Source: Nitrospira sp. UBA6909 (GTDB lineage Bacteria > Nitrospirota > Nitrospiria > Nitrospirales > Nitrospiraceae). Taken from it: a stretch of DNA of 6,272 bases. Each line of letters begins with the position of its first letter. Within the stretch, counting starts at the first letter, position 1. Both the position numbers and the translations under genes were made by a program. The notes below the pieces were generated by a model, which did no database searches, had not been told where the DNA came from, and saw nothing but the letters and a program-made list of their open reading frames with translations. Of this stretch, positions 1 through 6,062 are shown in pieces. The stretch is from the NCBI GenBank assembly GCA_002451055.1, contig DKBD01000173.1, positions 6,034-12,305 of the forward strand, read 5' to 3'.

Positions 1-108
1 CAATGGGACAACCGGTTTTCCCTGCAGGCTTTCATCGCTTCTATCCTCCCGTTCGGCACCTTCCTGTTCGATCAGTACCTGCGCGAGAAAGAAGCGGCTA
101 CGAACTGA
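1..108 (+). CDS. DUF3817-type integral membrane protein, C-terminal end (5' truncated)
   Basis: The frame beginning at base 1 is open for 35 codons and stops at TGA 106-108; the start lies outside the window. The visible tail has a tryptophan followed by a hydrophobic stretch (FIASILPFGTFLF) and ends in a charged segment (DQYLREKEAATN). The PFGTFLFDQYLR ending closely resembles the C-terminal signature I know from small DUF3817 membrane proteins (about 100 residues, several transmembrane helices), where the last helix runs into a PFGTF-FD-xLR motif. Function in this family is unknown. The following DUF433 gene starts 144 bases downstream with its own candidate promoter, so the two need not be co-transcribed. 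The family call rests on only 35 residues, so another small membrane protein is possible. Confidence 0.65.
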   Translation, partial: QWDNRFSLQAFIASILPFGTFLFDQYLREKEAATN

Positions 109-192
109 TCTGTGGCTGTCGCGATGAAGCACGGTGGGGAGAACGGTATCGACTGTCTCTCGGCTCGGTCGTTAACGGAGTCGTCGGCTGGC

Positions 193-221
193 TTGACGAT
201 TCTGGGGCGGGCTGATACGGT
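193..221 (+). promoter_or_regulatory. Candidate sigma70-type promoter for the toxin-antitoxin pair
   Basis: TTGACG at 193-198 matches five of six bases of the -35 consensus. A 17-base spacer leads to TACGGT at 216-221, which keeps only the first, second and last -10 bases but is preceded by TG at 213-214, as in an extended -10. Transcription would begin near 228, about 25 bases before the DUF433 start. Such modules often repress their own promoter; I see no clear operator palindrome. This is a pattern match only. Confidence 0.35.
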
Positions 222-240
222 GAGGTCGTACCACTGGCTG

Positions 241-245
241 AAGGA
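241..245 (+). promoter_or_regulatory. Ribosome binding site of the DUF433 gene
   Basis: AAGGA at 241-245 lies seven bases ahead of the ATG at 253. This near-ideal spacing supports that start codon. Confidence 0.75.
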
Positions 246-252
246 ATAGCGC

Positions 253-537
253 ATGTCCCACGCGGTGAAGACCGAACATTGTTATGTCCACAAGGATCTC
301 ACGATCTGTGGAGGCGATCCCGTCATCGTGGGCACCCGTATTCCAGTCCGTCTGATTTATCAGCGAGCGCAGGATGGAGATACCGTGGAGACCATCCGAC
401 AAGCCTATCCGCACCTCACCCCTGCGCAGATCCACGATGCGTTGAGCTACGCCTACGACCATCTCCCGGAAATCGAACAGGAAATCCGGCGAGAAGCCAA
501 GGCGTATGAACAAGGAAAGACGCCACCATCCCGTTAA
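253..537 (+). CDS. DUF433 family antitoxin
   Basis: A 94-residue protein with the hallmark DUF433 sequence GGDPVIVGTRIPV at residues 20-32, followed by a helical HTH-like segment at about 43-70 (DTVETIRQAYPHLTPAQIHDAL) and a charged C-terminal helix (EIEQEIRREAKAYEQ). This is the COG2442 type of predicted antitoxin, related to the VapB45 group; its size is typical. It is expected to bind and neutralise the adjacent PIN-like nuclease and to autoregulate the operon through the HTH part. The start is supported by AAGGA seven bases upstream. The 3' end overlaps the frame of the toxin, the usual arrangement for these pairs. The last codons lie where the toxin start is problematic: a one-base change in the AAA run at 516-518 would alter both this C-terminus and the toxin start. 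Family assignment is strong; the antitoxin role is inferred from family and neighbour. Confidence 0.9.
   Translation: MSHAVKTEHCYVHKDLTICGGDPVIVGTRIPVRLIYQRAQDGDTVETIRQAYPHLTPAQIHDALSYAYDHLPEIEQEIRREAKAYEQGKTPPSR
512..519 (+). promoter_or_regulatory. Purine-rich Shine-Dalgarno-like site inside the end of the DUF433 gene
   Basis: AAGGAAAG at 512-519 lies eight bases before ATC 528, the last position from which the complete PIN-like domain could be read. It is good evidence that translation of the toxin begins here, although no standard start codon follows in frame. The same bases contain A_AAG (516-519), a tetramer known to allow -1 ribosomal slippage, which would carry DUF433 translation into the toxin frame. 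Confidence 0.4.
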
Positions 538-866
538 TCTTCTGTCTGGATGAAAACATCCATGCCGCCCTTTCCCCGCAGCTACGACAGCGAGGCATCG
601 ATGTTTACAACGTCTATGAACTCCATCAGCAGGGCTGGACGGATGCAGCTATCCTCCAAGACGCCGCAACCCATGGGCGTGTGGTCGTCACACACAACAT
701 TAGCCATTTTGTGACGCTGCACCAGTCTTATCTGTCCGATGGCCGACCTCATGCGGGGATTGTCGTGACACCGGTGAGACCTATAGGCACACTGCTCGCG
801 CGCCTGATCGCGCTCCATGAGACCACCACTTCAGAAGAAATTGCGAACATGCTTCGGTTTCTCTAG
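528..866 (+). CDS. DUF5615 family PIN-like toxin, unusual start
   Basis: The frame ending at TAG 864-866 encodes a DUF5615 (COG4634) PIN-like nuclease of about 112 residues, the usual family length. Counting from ATC 528, the acidic motif LDEN is at residues 7-10, the THNISHF motif at 55-61 and the HAGIVV strand follows; such proteins pair with DUF433 antitoxins and are predicted metal-dependent RNases. The open frame begins after TGA 507-509, and no in-frame ATG, GTG or TTG precedes LDEN. The first standard start is GTG 681, which would remove the first catalytic motif. The possibilities are an ATC start at 528 behind AAGGAAAG, a -1 shift from the DUF433 frame, or a one-base insertion in the AAA at 516-518; removing one A makes ATG 506 read MNKEDATIPLIFCLDEN. 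The second motif has Asn and His where THDxDF is common, so activity may be altered. Domain identity is firm; the start is not. Confidence 0.8.
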   Translation: MPLIFCLDENIHAALSPQLRQRGIDVYNVYELHQQGWTDAAILQDAATHGRVVVTHNISHFVTLHQSYLSDGRPHAGIVVTPVRPIGTLLARLIALHETTTSEEIANMLRFL

Positions 867-876
867 CCACTCAGCT

Positions 877-893
877 GGACCATTCTTTGGTTC
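877..893 (+). terminator. Weak stem-loop in the convergent gap
   Basis: GGACCA (877-882) pairs with TGGTTC (888-893) through one G-U pair around the loop TTCTT. It lies 10 bases after the toxin stop and 10 before the helicase stop. There is no T tract, and the wobble favours the plus-strand transcript. It may slow or end transcription, but the evidence is slight. Confidence 0.2.
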
Positions 894-903
894 GTACACC
901 CCT

Positions 904-2499
904 TCACCTTTTTCCGTCGTAGCCTTGATCTTTCCACCGCTGCAGCAATTGAACACGCTTCTGCAGCTGCTCGACCGTCGCTTGGTCGACACGGCTTCCG
1001 GTGCGCGCGATCAATTCGGCATTGAGGCGGCGATGATCGATCCCGCTGTTTCTGGCGACGGTGCCGACAAGCAGCCGGTGGAGGTCCCGCAGATCCTGCT
1101 TCCGCTCATGCAGCGAGACAGGCGGTTCGGCAACGGCAGTCGCGCTGCCCTCCCCTTTCACCTCTTCCTCGCCGATCACACTGTCCATTCGAGCCACCGC
1201 CATCAGCGGCCGATACTCGTTGACCGAGACGGTGACACGGCCGAAGAGGTCCCGTTGTCCGGCCGGCATGATGTCTTCGAGGACATGATCCCGCTCTGTC
1301 TTGATCTGCCGCGCGTAATGCGCCAAGACCGGATCCTTGGGCAGATAGAGCCAGGCCCGTTGGGGATTCGGCACGCCCTCCTGTATCCGGACGAACCGCC
1401 CGACCACCTGCCGGAAGTACATTTCCGTCAGGACGTTGGTGCCATAGACCCCGACCCGCAGGCGCGGAATGTCCACCCCTTCGCTCACCATGTTGACCGC
1501 CACCAGCCACTGCTGGTTCTTGTGGCCGGCAAACTCCTCGATCACTCCGGAGGCTGTTGGGTCATCCGACACGGCGACCGCCGCTTTGCCGCCCGTGATA
1601 CGTCCGACCAGTTCCGCCACCCAACGGGCATGGTCCTGATCCATGCTCACGATCAGTCCTCCCGCGTCCGCTTGCTCTTCCTTGCGCAATTGGGTGAGCT
1701 GCGCATGGGCGTCCGCGATCACTGAACCCAACCAGGATTCCTGCAACAGCGCCGTCTTCAGCCGTTCCCGTTGCCGGTCGAACGTCAATCCATCTTCAAA
1801 CGTGGCCGTGTGCTCGCGGCCTTCTGAAAACCAGGTCAGCTCACCCTCATAACTGGGAAAGACGATGGGCCGGCAGACGCCGTCTTGAATCGCCTCGGAA
1901 TAGCTGTAGGCAAAGTCCGCCCGGCTTTCTCCGTGCTCGTATCGGATGAAGGGAATGGGGTTATTGTCCGAGCGGAAGGGTGTGCCCGACAGGATCAGGC
2001 GAAACACCGCCGGCTCGAAGGCCGTCCGTAGCGCCTTGCCCCAGTTCTTGCCGTCGCCGGCATGGTGCAGCTCGTCCAGAATCACCAAGGTCTTCTTGGC
2101 GCGGCAGGCCCGCTGAAAGATCTCCGGCGCGAGACAGACTTGTTGATAGGTCACCACGGCGCCGTGGTAATCAGACGCTTCAACGGCCTGTTCGTTCGTC
2201 AACGCGGGATCGAGTTGCAAGCCCATCTTGCCGGCGGCATTGGCCCATTGCGCCCGCAAGTGACTGGTGGGACACACGACCAACACACGCGACGCGCTCT
2301 GGCTTCCCAGGAATTCGTGCGCGACACGCAGCGCAAACCGCGTTTTCCCGGCGGCGGGCGTCGCCATCGCCAGAAAGTCAGCCGATTGATGCGCGCACAC
2401 CGCCTCCAAGGCGCGGCGCTGCCAATCGCGAAGAGGCGAGGTCCAGACAGGCAAGGTCCTCATGGCTGATGCGTCGTCGTTGATTTGCGGGAAAGACAA
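904..2499 (-). CDS. SF2 DEAD/DEAH-type helicase, third gene of the topoisomerase VI operon
   Basis: A 531-residue superfamily 2 helicase or translocase of the COG1061-like type. Visible in order: a Q-motif-like LRDWQRRAL (23-31); Walker A ATPAAGKT (46-53); motif Ia VVCPTSHLRAQW (74-85); Walker B DELHH (142-146); motif III SGTPFR (171-176); motif V VNMVSEGVDIPRLR (335-348); and motif VI QVVGRFVR (364-371) with the arginine finger. Beyond the core come a QRDLF peptide (415-419), an acidic linker (about 440-460) and a helical C-terminal module (about 462-526) of unknown role. No nuclease domain is visible. The gene begins nine bases after the subunit A stop, so translational coupling is likely. 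The listed start is TTG 2499; ATG 2463 (residue 13) is an alternative, and neither has a good ribosome binding site. ATPase function is well supported; the substrate, and any link to topoisomerase VI beyond co-transcription, are inference. Confidence 0.9.
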   Translation of the reverse strand: MSFPQINDDASAMRTLPVWTSPLRDWQRRALEAVCAHQSADFLAMATPAAGKTRFALRVAHEFLGSQSASRVLVVCPTSHLRAQWANAAGKMGLQLDPALTNEQAVEASDYHGAVVTYQQVCLAPEIFQRACRAKKTLVILDELHHAGDGKNWGKALRTAFEPAVFRLILSGTPFRSDNNPIPFIRYEHGESRADFAYSYSEAIQDGVCRPIVFPSYEGELTWFSEGREHTATFEDGLTFDRQRERLKTALLQESWLGSVIADAHAQLTQLRKEEQADAGGLIVSMDQDHARWVAELVGRITGGKAAVAVSDDPTASGVIEEFAGHKNQQWLVAVNMVSEGVDIPRLRVGVYGTNVLTEMYFRQVVGRFVRIQEGVPNPQRAWLYLPKDPVLAHYARQIKTERDHVLEDIMPAGQRDLFGRVTVSVNEYRPLMAVARMDSVIGEEEVKGEGSATAVAEPPVSLHERKQDLRDLHRLLVGTVARNSGIDHRRLNAELIARTGSRVDQATVEQLQKRVQLLQRWKDQGYDGKR

Positions 2500-2508
2500 T
2501 GGTGGAGA

Positions 2509-3612
2509 CTAGTCCAGCCAATCTTTCTCTTTGAGTTTTCCCGGCAGATATTTCTTCGTGAGGTACTGGAAGTCTTTATTCGCCAGCGCGTCAAGCTCAT
2601 ACTTCAAGCCGCTCGTCAGCATCCTCTTGATCTCCGTCTGCCAGGCCGGCTTCTTGAACCACTGGTAGTTCATCAACTCTTTCGCCCTGGCGATGTCTTT
2701 CTCGTTGAGTTTGATCCCGACGTTTCGCGGCAGACCGTACCGTTCCGGATCGGCGCTGGACAAACCGATGAACTTGGCCTTCGGAATCGCCATGCGCTGA
2801 CTTTCAAACGCCAGGTTGATCGACCCCTGCTTCACGACCGAATAGATGTAGTAGCCCCAGGGGTCGTTATCGACCAGCACATAGACCGGTAGCTTATGTT
2901 CCTCATGGAGCCGCCTCGCCAAGCGCCTCACGCCCCTGGGCGGTTGGCCGTTGCCCGTGAGCAGCACACAGTTGTAGCGCCGCCAAAATTTGTCCTCCGA
3001 CAGCCGGTTCCATTGGGTGCCCTTCTCGACCAGCAGAAGGAAATCCGCCGTGCAGCGCCGGATCTCTAGATATTCCGGCTCGACGATGGAAGGGACGGAA
3101 TAGCCGCCCTTCCCCAGCTTCGAGCAATCCACACGGTCGCCGTCGTCGCCGAACACGACCGGTCCGACGATGCTGCCGCTGTTCTCCGCCCGGACATGCA
3201 GTTCTTCCCGCAGCGCCGCCAGCGACACTTCCAAGTCTTCGATCACAGGATCGGACTCATCCTGCGTATCGAAGGTGTTCTCGTGAGAATCTTTGATGGT
3301 GTGTTTGGTCCGGTAGTAGATTTCGCGGAGCGAGGTCGTGAGGTCGGCCCGCTGCAACTCCGCCAGCGCGTCCGCCACCAACACCGTCTGCATGAACTTC
3401 TTCGCCATGCCGACGTTGAAGAATGTGCGGGTCTGCTTCTTATCACCCATCTCGATCAAACCCTTGCGCTCGTTGAACGACACGTTCGACAGGGCTCGGA
3501 TGGGAATCGACAATGTCGGGTCCTTCGATCGGTCCGCCGCCTGGATGACGATGTCGGCCAAACCGATCAGTTTCTTTTCAACCGGGGTGGCCTTGGTTTC
3601 TTTGGTCGCCAT
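2509..3612 (-). CDS. top6A: DNA topoisomerase VI subunit A (Spo11-like)
   Basis: A 367-residue protein, the normal length for archaeal subunit A. It cuts both DNA strands and forms 5'-phosphotyrosyl links within the A2B2 complex. The N-terminal part has the family sequence IPIRALSNVSF (36-46) and the winged-helix cleavage domain, with SLREIYYRTK (94-103) carrying the catalytic tyrosine, by family alignment Tyr100. The Toprim domain follows, with the metal ligands Glu196 (LLLVEKGTQWNRL) and Asp248/Asp250 (VLVDNDPWGYYIY); GNGQPPRGVRR (220-230) matches the usual G-x-G-x-P segment. The C-terminus YLPGKLKEKDWLD is intact. The gene starts five bases after the subunit B stop; GAGAGGAAAG within the end of subunit B could be its ribosome binding site, slightly distant at about 14 bases. 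No catalytic residue is missing, so the subunit should be active. It is a separate A subunit, not a Mini-A or a fused topoisomerase VIII chain. Confidence 0.96.
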   Translation of the reverse strand: MATKETKATPVEKKLIGLADIVIQAADRSKDPTLSIPIRALSNVSFNERKGLIEMGDKKQTRTFFNVGMAKKFMQTVLVADALAELQRADLTTSLREIYYRTKHTIKDSHENTFDTQDESDPVIEDLEVSLAALREELHVRAENSGSIVGPVVFGDDGDRVDCSKLGKGGYSVPSIVEPEYLEIRRCTADFLLLVEKGTQWNRLSEDKFWRRYNCVLLTGNGQPPRGVRRLARRLHEEHKLPVYVLVDNDPWGYYIYSVVKQGSINLAFESQRMAIPKAKFIGLSSADPERYGLPRNVGIKLNEKDIARAKELMNYQWFKKPAWQTEIKRMLTSGLKYELDALANKDFQYLTKKYLPGKLKEKDWLD

Positions 3613-3617
3613 GGGTT

Positions 3618-5702
3618 TTACTTCTTTCCTCTCGGTTGGGAAGCGGGAACTGGTTTCTTTGATGTGTTTCGCCTACTGGACCTATCTGGTGAATCAAAGA
3701 GTGCCGCCTGTCCGGCTTTCCCCTTGGAAGATTTGGCAGCTTTCCCCTGCGCTTCAGCCGGCTTCGTCCTTTTCTTTTCAGACTCGACCTCCGATGATAC
3801 CTCATCGCCGAGGAGATCCGTTTCAACCGGCACCGATGATGGAGCGGTATCGGTCCGCGCCTGATCGACCGGCTCCACGTCACCCTCCACACCTTCCCCC
3901 GTCACGATGATGGAATGGGGCAACCCTTCAGGGCCCACACCGGCCTTCCCGAGAGCCTCATCGGTTTTCATTCCGCCGGTGCGCGACGTCGCGATCTGCT
4001 GAAGCTGCATCTTGAGCTTGTCTTTCAGCAGCTTGCCGCCCTTCAGACGGTTACAGGCTTCGACGACTTCCTCGATGTACAGCTCGAAGATGTTTCGCCG
4101 CCGGAATTCACTCGCGGCCCGCTCACGCCGCCGCACGAACAATCCCAAGCGTCTGCCGCACTCGCGCAGCGCCAGCCGAATTTCCTTCTGGATTTCGTCG
4201 TAATCGGCGATCGCTTCTTTGGATTCGCTCGTGAACGGCACCCACACCGAAGCCATGTGGACGAAGATCACCATCGGCCCGGCGGGCAAGGCCCCGCGCG
4301 ATTGGGCCACTCCGTAGTTTTTCCAGGTGGTGCCGAGCACGGCCTTGAACGTCGCGCAGGCGGACTGCTGGTAGAGGAGCGGCACTCGGTTGGCATAACG
4401 AATCACGCGCGCGAGTTCCGAATCCTCCTCTTCCCCCTCGCCCTCCGCCTTCGGCACGGCTGGCTGTTGCGGCTTGTTCCGGTCTTCCGGCCTCGACCCG
4501 TAGGCCAGCCCCGCTTCGATGATGAAGGGGTTGCCGCGATAGACGGCAGGCGGCCGGCTCACCGCTGTGTAGAACTCGCCTTTGATCTGTTTATAGAGAC
4601 CGGAGAGAATCGCTTTCTCGCCGATCGGGGAGATGCAATTCGTCGGCGGCGCCATGATCTTCGTCTCTTGAATCGTCCGGTAGAACCTTTCGGCGTCCCC
4701 ACCCTTCAGATCGCGTGGTTTCGTGTGAGGCGACACCTTCGCCTCCTTGCAGATCTCATCGGCCAGCTGCGGCGAGACTCGGCAAAAATCGCTCGCTAAA
4801 AACCCCGAGAGCGAATGGCCCTTCGTGTCTTGCAGCATCTTGAGAAACATGCCGAACTCGATACCGTAGGGATGCGGCTTGATCTCGCGCGGCGACGGCG
4901 GCAGTTCGTGATAGGCACGGGAATATTCCTTCGTCTCCCCTTCGGGCGTGTGGTACGTCAACTTGATGTGGGGGTTGGCGATGGACGTTTGCTCCAGCCA
5001 TTCCTCAACCGACGCCCGGCCTTTTTGGTATTTGCCCTCGACTTCCAGCATGACCTGCGTGCCCTGCGGCTGATCCCACTCGATCTGTTTGCTCTCATGC
5101 ACCAGCGGCTCGTTCTTCTTCGTGTCGATCTGCACTTCGAAGAAATGGGCGGCGGCGCGGGAGCTGGTGCGGGAAATGATCTTCACGGGTTTGCCCGTCG
5201 TCAACTGGCCGTACATGCCGGCGGCGGAAATGCCGATGCCCTGCTGCCCTCGGCTCATGCGCAACCGATGAAACTTCGAGCCATAGAGCAGCTTGGCGAA
5301 GATACGCGGAATCTGTTGGCGCACGATGCCCGGCCCGTTGTCGGTCACCGTGACGCGAAACCGCGTGGCCTGACTTGGCGCAATCGGCACACCGTTCGAC
5401 ACGACCTCCAACTTGACGGTCACATCGGGCAGAATGCCGGCCTCTTCGCAGGCGTCCAGCGCGTTGTCCACCGCCTCTTTCACACAGGTCAACAGCGCCT
5501 TCCGCGGATTGTCGAAGCCCAATAGATGTCGGTTCTTCGTGAAAAATTCTGCGACGGAAATTTCGCGCTGCCGCGCGCCCATTTCGACCGCCGTCACCTG
5601 CTGTGCCGGCTTTGCGGCTTTCTTCGGAACGGACGGTTCAGTTTCGGATGTGGCGGAGGCAGGAGCGGAACTCGATGGAGTCGTAGCGTGTTTTCTAGTC
5701 AT
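3618..5702 (-). CDS. top6B: DNA topoisomerase VI subunit B (GHKL ATPase)
   Basis: A 694-residue ATPase subunit, longer than most archaeal B subunits. The GHKL domain shows the N box KEAVDNALDA (75-84; Glu76 the likely general base, Asn80 for metal), DNGPG (121-125), GQQGIGISAAGMYGQ (152-166) and TTGKP (168-172). The H2TH region and the transducer follow: ANRVPLLYQQSACATFKAV (437-455), then VWVPFTSESKEAIA (486-499), where Lys495 fits the switch lysine that contacts the nucleotide. ATP binding dimerises the B subunits and drives strand passage through the A dimer. Additions are a Ser/Ala/Pro/Lys-rich N-terminus (about 1-38), a Pro/Glu-rich insertion (about 403-428) and a basic, disordered-looking tail (about 600-694) containing QAALF (665-669). 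The start at ATG 5702 is supported by GAGGA just upstream. It is the first gene of the operon. Identification is secure; the roles of the tails are unknown. Confidence 0.97.
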   Translation of the reverse strand: MTRKHATTPSSSAPASATSETEPSVPKKAAKPAQQVTAVEMGARQREISVAEFFTKNRHLLGFDNPRKALLTCVKEAVDNALDACEEAGILPDVTVKLEVVSNGVPIAPSQATRFRVTVTDNGPGIVRQQIPRIFAKLLYGSKFHRLRMSRGQQGIGISAAGMYGQLTTGKPVKIISRTSSRAAAHFFEVQIDTKKNEPLVHESKQIEWDQPQGTQVMLEVEGKYQKGRASVEEWLEQTSIANPHIKLTYHTPEGETKEYSRAYHELPPSPREIKPHPYGIEFGMFLKMLQDTKGHSLSGFLASDFCRVSPQLADEICKEAKVSPHTKPRDLKGGDAERFYRTIQETKIMAPPTNCISPIGEKAILSGLYKQIKGEFYTAVSRPPAVYRGNPFIIEAGLAYGSRPEDRNKPQQPAVPKAEGEGEEEDSELARVIRYANRVPLLYQQSACATFKAVLGTTWKNYGVAQSRGALPAGPMVIFVHMASVWVPFTSESKEAIADYDEIQKEIRLALRECGRRLGLFVRRRERAASEFRRRNIFELYIEEVVEACNRLKGGKLLKDKLKMQLQQIATSRTGGMKTDEALGKAGVGPEGLPHSIIVTGEGVEGDVEPVDQARTDTAPSSVPVETDLLGDEVSSEVESEKKRTKPAEAQGKAAKSSKGKAGQAALFDSPDRSSRRNTSKKPVPASQPRGKK

Positions 5703-5705
5703 TCA

Positions 5706-5710
5706 TCCTC
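5706..5710 (-). promoter_or_regulatory. Ribosome binding site of top6B
   Basis: On the minus strand GAGGA (5710 to 5706) precedes ATG 5702 with three intervening bases. The spacing is short but workable, and no competing in-frame start lies nearby. Confidence 0.5.
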
Positions 5711-5741
5711 GTTGCATCAAGGTAACAAAAAAACCCGCGGC

Positions 5742-5770
5742 ATTGTACATAGAATGGTGACGTCAGGAAA
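5742..5770 (-). promoter_or_regulatory. Candidate promoter of the topoisomerase VI operon
   Basis: On the minus strand TACAAT (5747 to 5742) matches five of six bases of the -10 consensus. At 17 bases upstream only a poor -35 (TTTCCT, 5770 to 5765) is present. Transcription would start near 5735, giving a leader of about 30 bases that includes a T7 run (5733 to 5727). A start further upstream, which would include the stem-loops of this gap, is equally possible. Confidence 0.25.
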
Positions 5771-5840
5771 CCCTGAAAATTTTCATGGCCAGGCCGATCA
5801 CTGAGATCGCGATGATGAGGGGATTAGGGTGGGAGGAGCA

Positions 5841-5868
5841 CGCACCTAACCGAGGACGATTAGGTACG
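5841..5868 (-). ncRNA. Strong 12-bp RNA stem-loop, possible structured RNA element
   Basis: Read on the minus strand, CGTACCTAATCG pairs along its full length with CGGTTAGGTGCG around the tetraloop TCCT: ten Watson-Crick pairs and two U-G pairs. On the plus strand the same two positions become C-A mismatches, which points to a minus-strand transcript. No T tract follows, so a simple intrinsic terminator is unlikely. It could be a leader or 3' end structure or part of a small RNA; no known family is recognised. Confidence 0.4.
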
Positions 5869-5890
5869 GCGGAGATCTTGGGAGGACTTT

Positions 5891-5915
5891 AGGCTTCCCA
5901 GTACAAGCTGGGCCT
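5891..5915 (-). repeat. Bulged inverted repeat (stem-loop)
   Basis: On the minus strand AGG plus CCCAG pairs with CTGGG plus CCT around the loop CTTGTA, with a three-base AAG bulge on the 3' side. This gives an eight-bp stem 22 bases from the stronger 12-bp stem-loop, so the two could belong to one folded RNA. No T tract follows. Confidence 0.3.
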
Positions 5916-6062
5916 GCACACCATCCTCAACGCTCGACCCCCTTATGAACCATATTCCCTCGGGGCGTTAACTCCCCCCACGGAAGTTACGATAGACCTC
6001 ACGCTGCGGAGAGTCAAGTGAACTCATCCTTGCCAAGCAACATCTCACGATGTGGTTCGGTG

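Larger units (their letters stand above)
5703..6062. other. 360-base intergenic region without a convincing gene
   Basis: This gap separates the Kelch gene from top6B, both on the minus strand. I find no tRNA, no recognisable riboswitch and no protein-like frame of useful length with a start. It holds the candidate top6B promoter at the left end, a 12-bp stem-loop (5841-5868), a bulged stem-loop (5891-5915), a G/C-run hairpin (5962-5979) and a 5-bp stem capped by GTGA (6043-6056, minus strand). The region could hold the 3' end of the Kelch transcript, a leader of the topoisomerase operon, or a small RNA. Confidence 0.5.

Noticed and set aside
817..1725. 302-codon plus-strand open frame opposite the helicase
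   Set aside because: It lies antisense to a protein with all main SF2 motifs and has no recognisable domain; long antisense frames are expected in GC-rich coding DNA.
3915..4799. 294-codon plus-strand open frame opposite top6B, and similar ones at 3196-3864 and 4815-5525
   Set aside because: Arg/His/Leu-rich translations without domain features, antisense to a well-supported topoisomerase gene.
904..5702. Reading the operon as a phage-defence system with GHKL and Toprim parts (Gabija- or Wadjet-like), or as topoisomerase VIII
   Set aside because: Both subunits are full-length orthodox topoisomerase VI chains with intact catalytic residues; there is no SMC, nuclease or fused A/B chain, and a neighbouring toxin-antitoxin pair alone does not show a defence island.
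5764..5889. Minus-strand frame ending in a membrane-helix-like tail (PLIIAISVIGLAMKIFRVS)
   Set aside because: No usable start before the hydrophobic part, only 41 codons, and it overlaps the 12-bp stem-loop. It could be a gene remnant, but nothing supports that.
5812..5892. 26-codon plus-strand frame starting at two ATG codons
   Set aside because: No ribosome binding site, no recognisable product, and it crosses the stem-loop.
5962..5979. GGGG/CCCC hairpin around GTTAAC in the intergenic region
   Set aside because: Only a four-bp stem from simple G and C runs; too weak to call a terminator or an operator.
5960..6062. Possible 6S RNA, suggested by a GAGATGTTGC stretch on the minus strand
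   Set aside because: No matching closing stem at a suitable distance and no convincing central bubble; the resemblance is a few bases.
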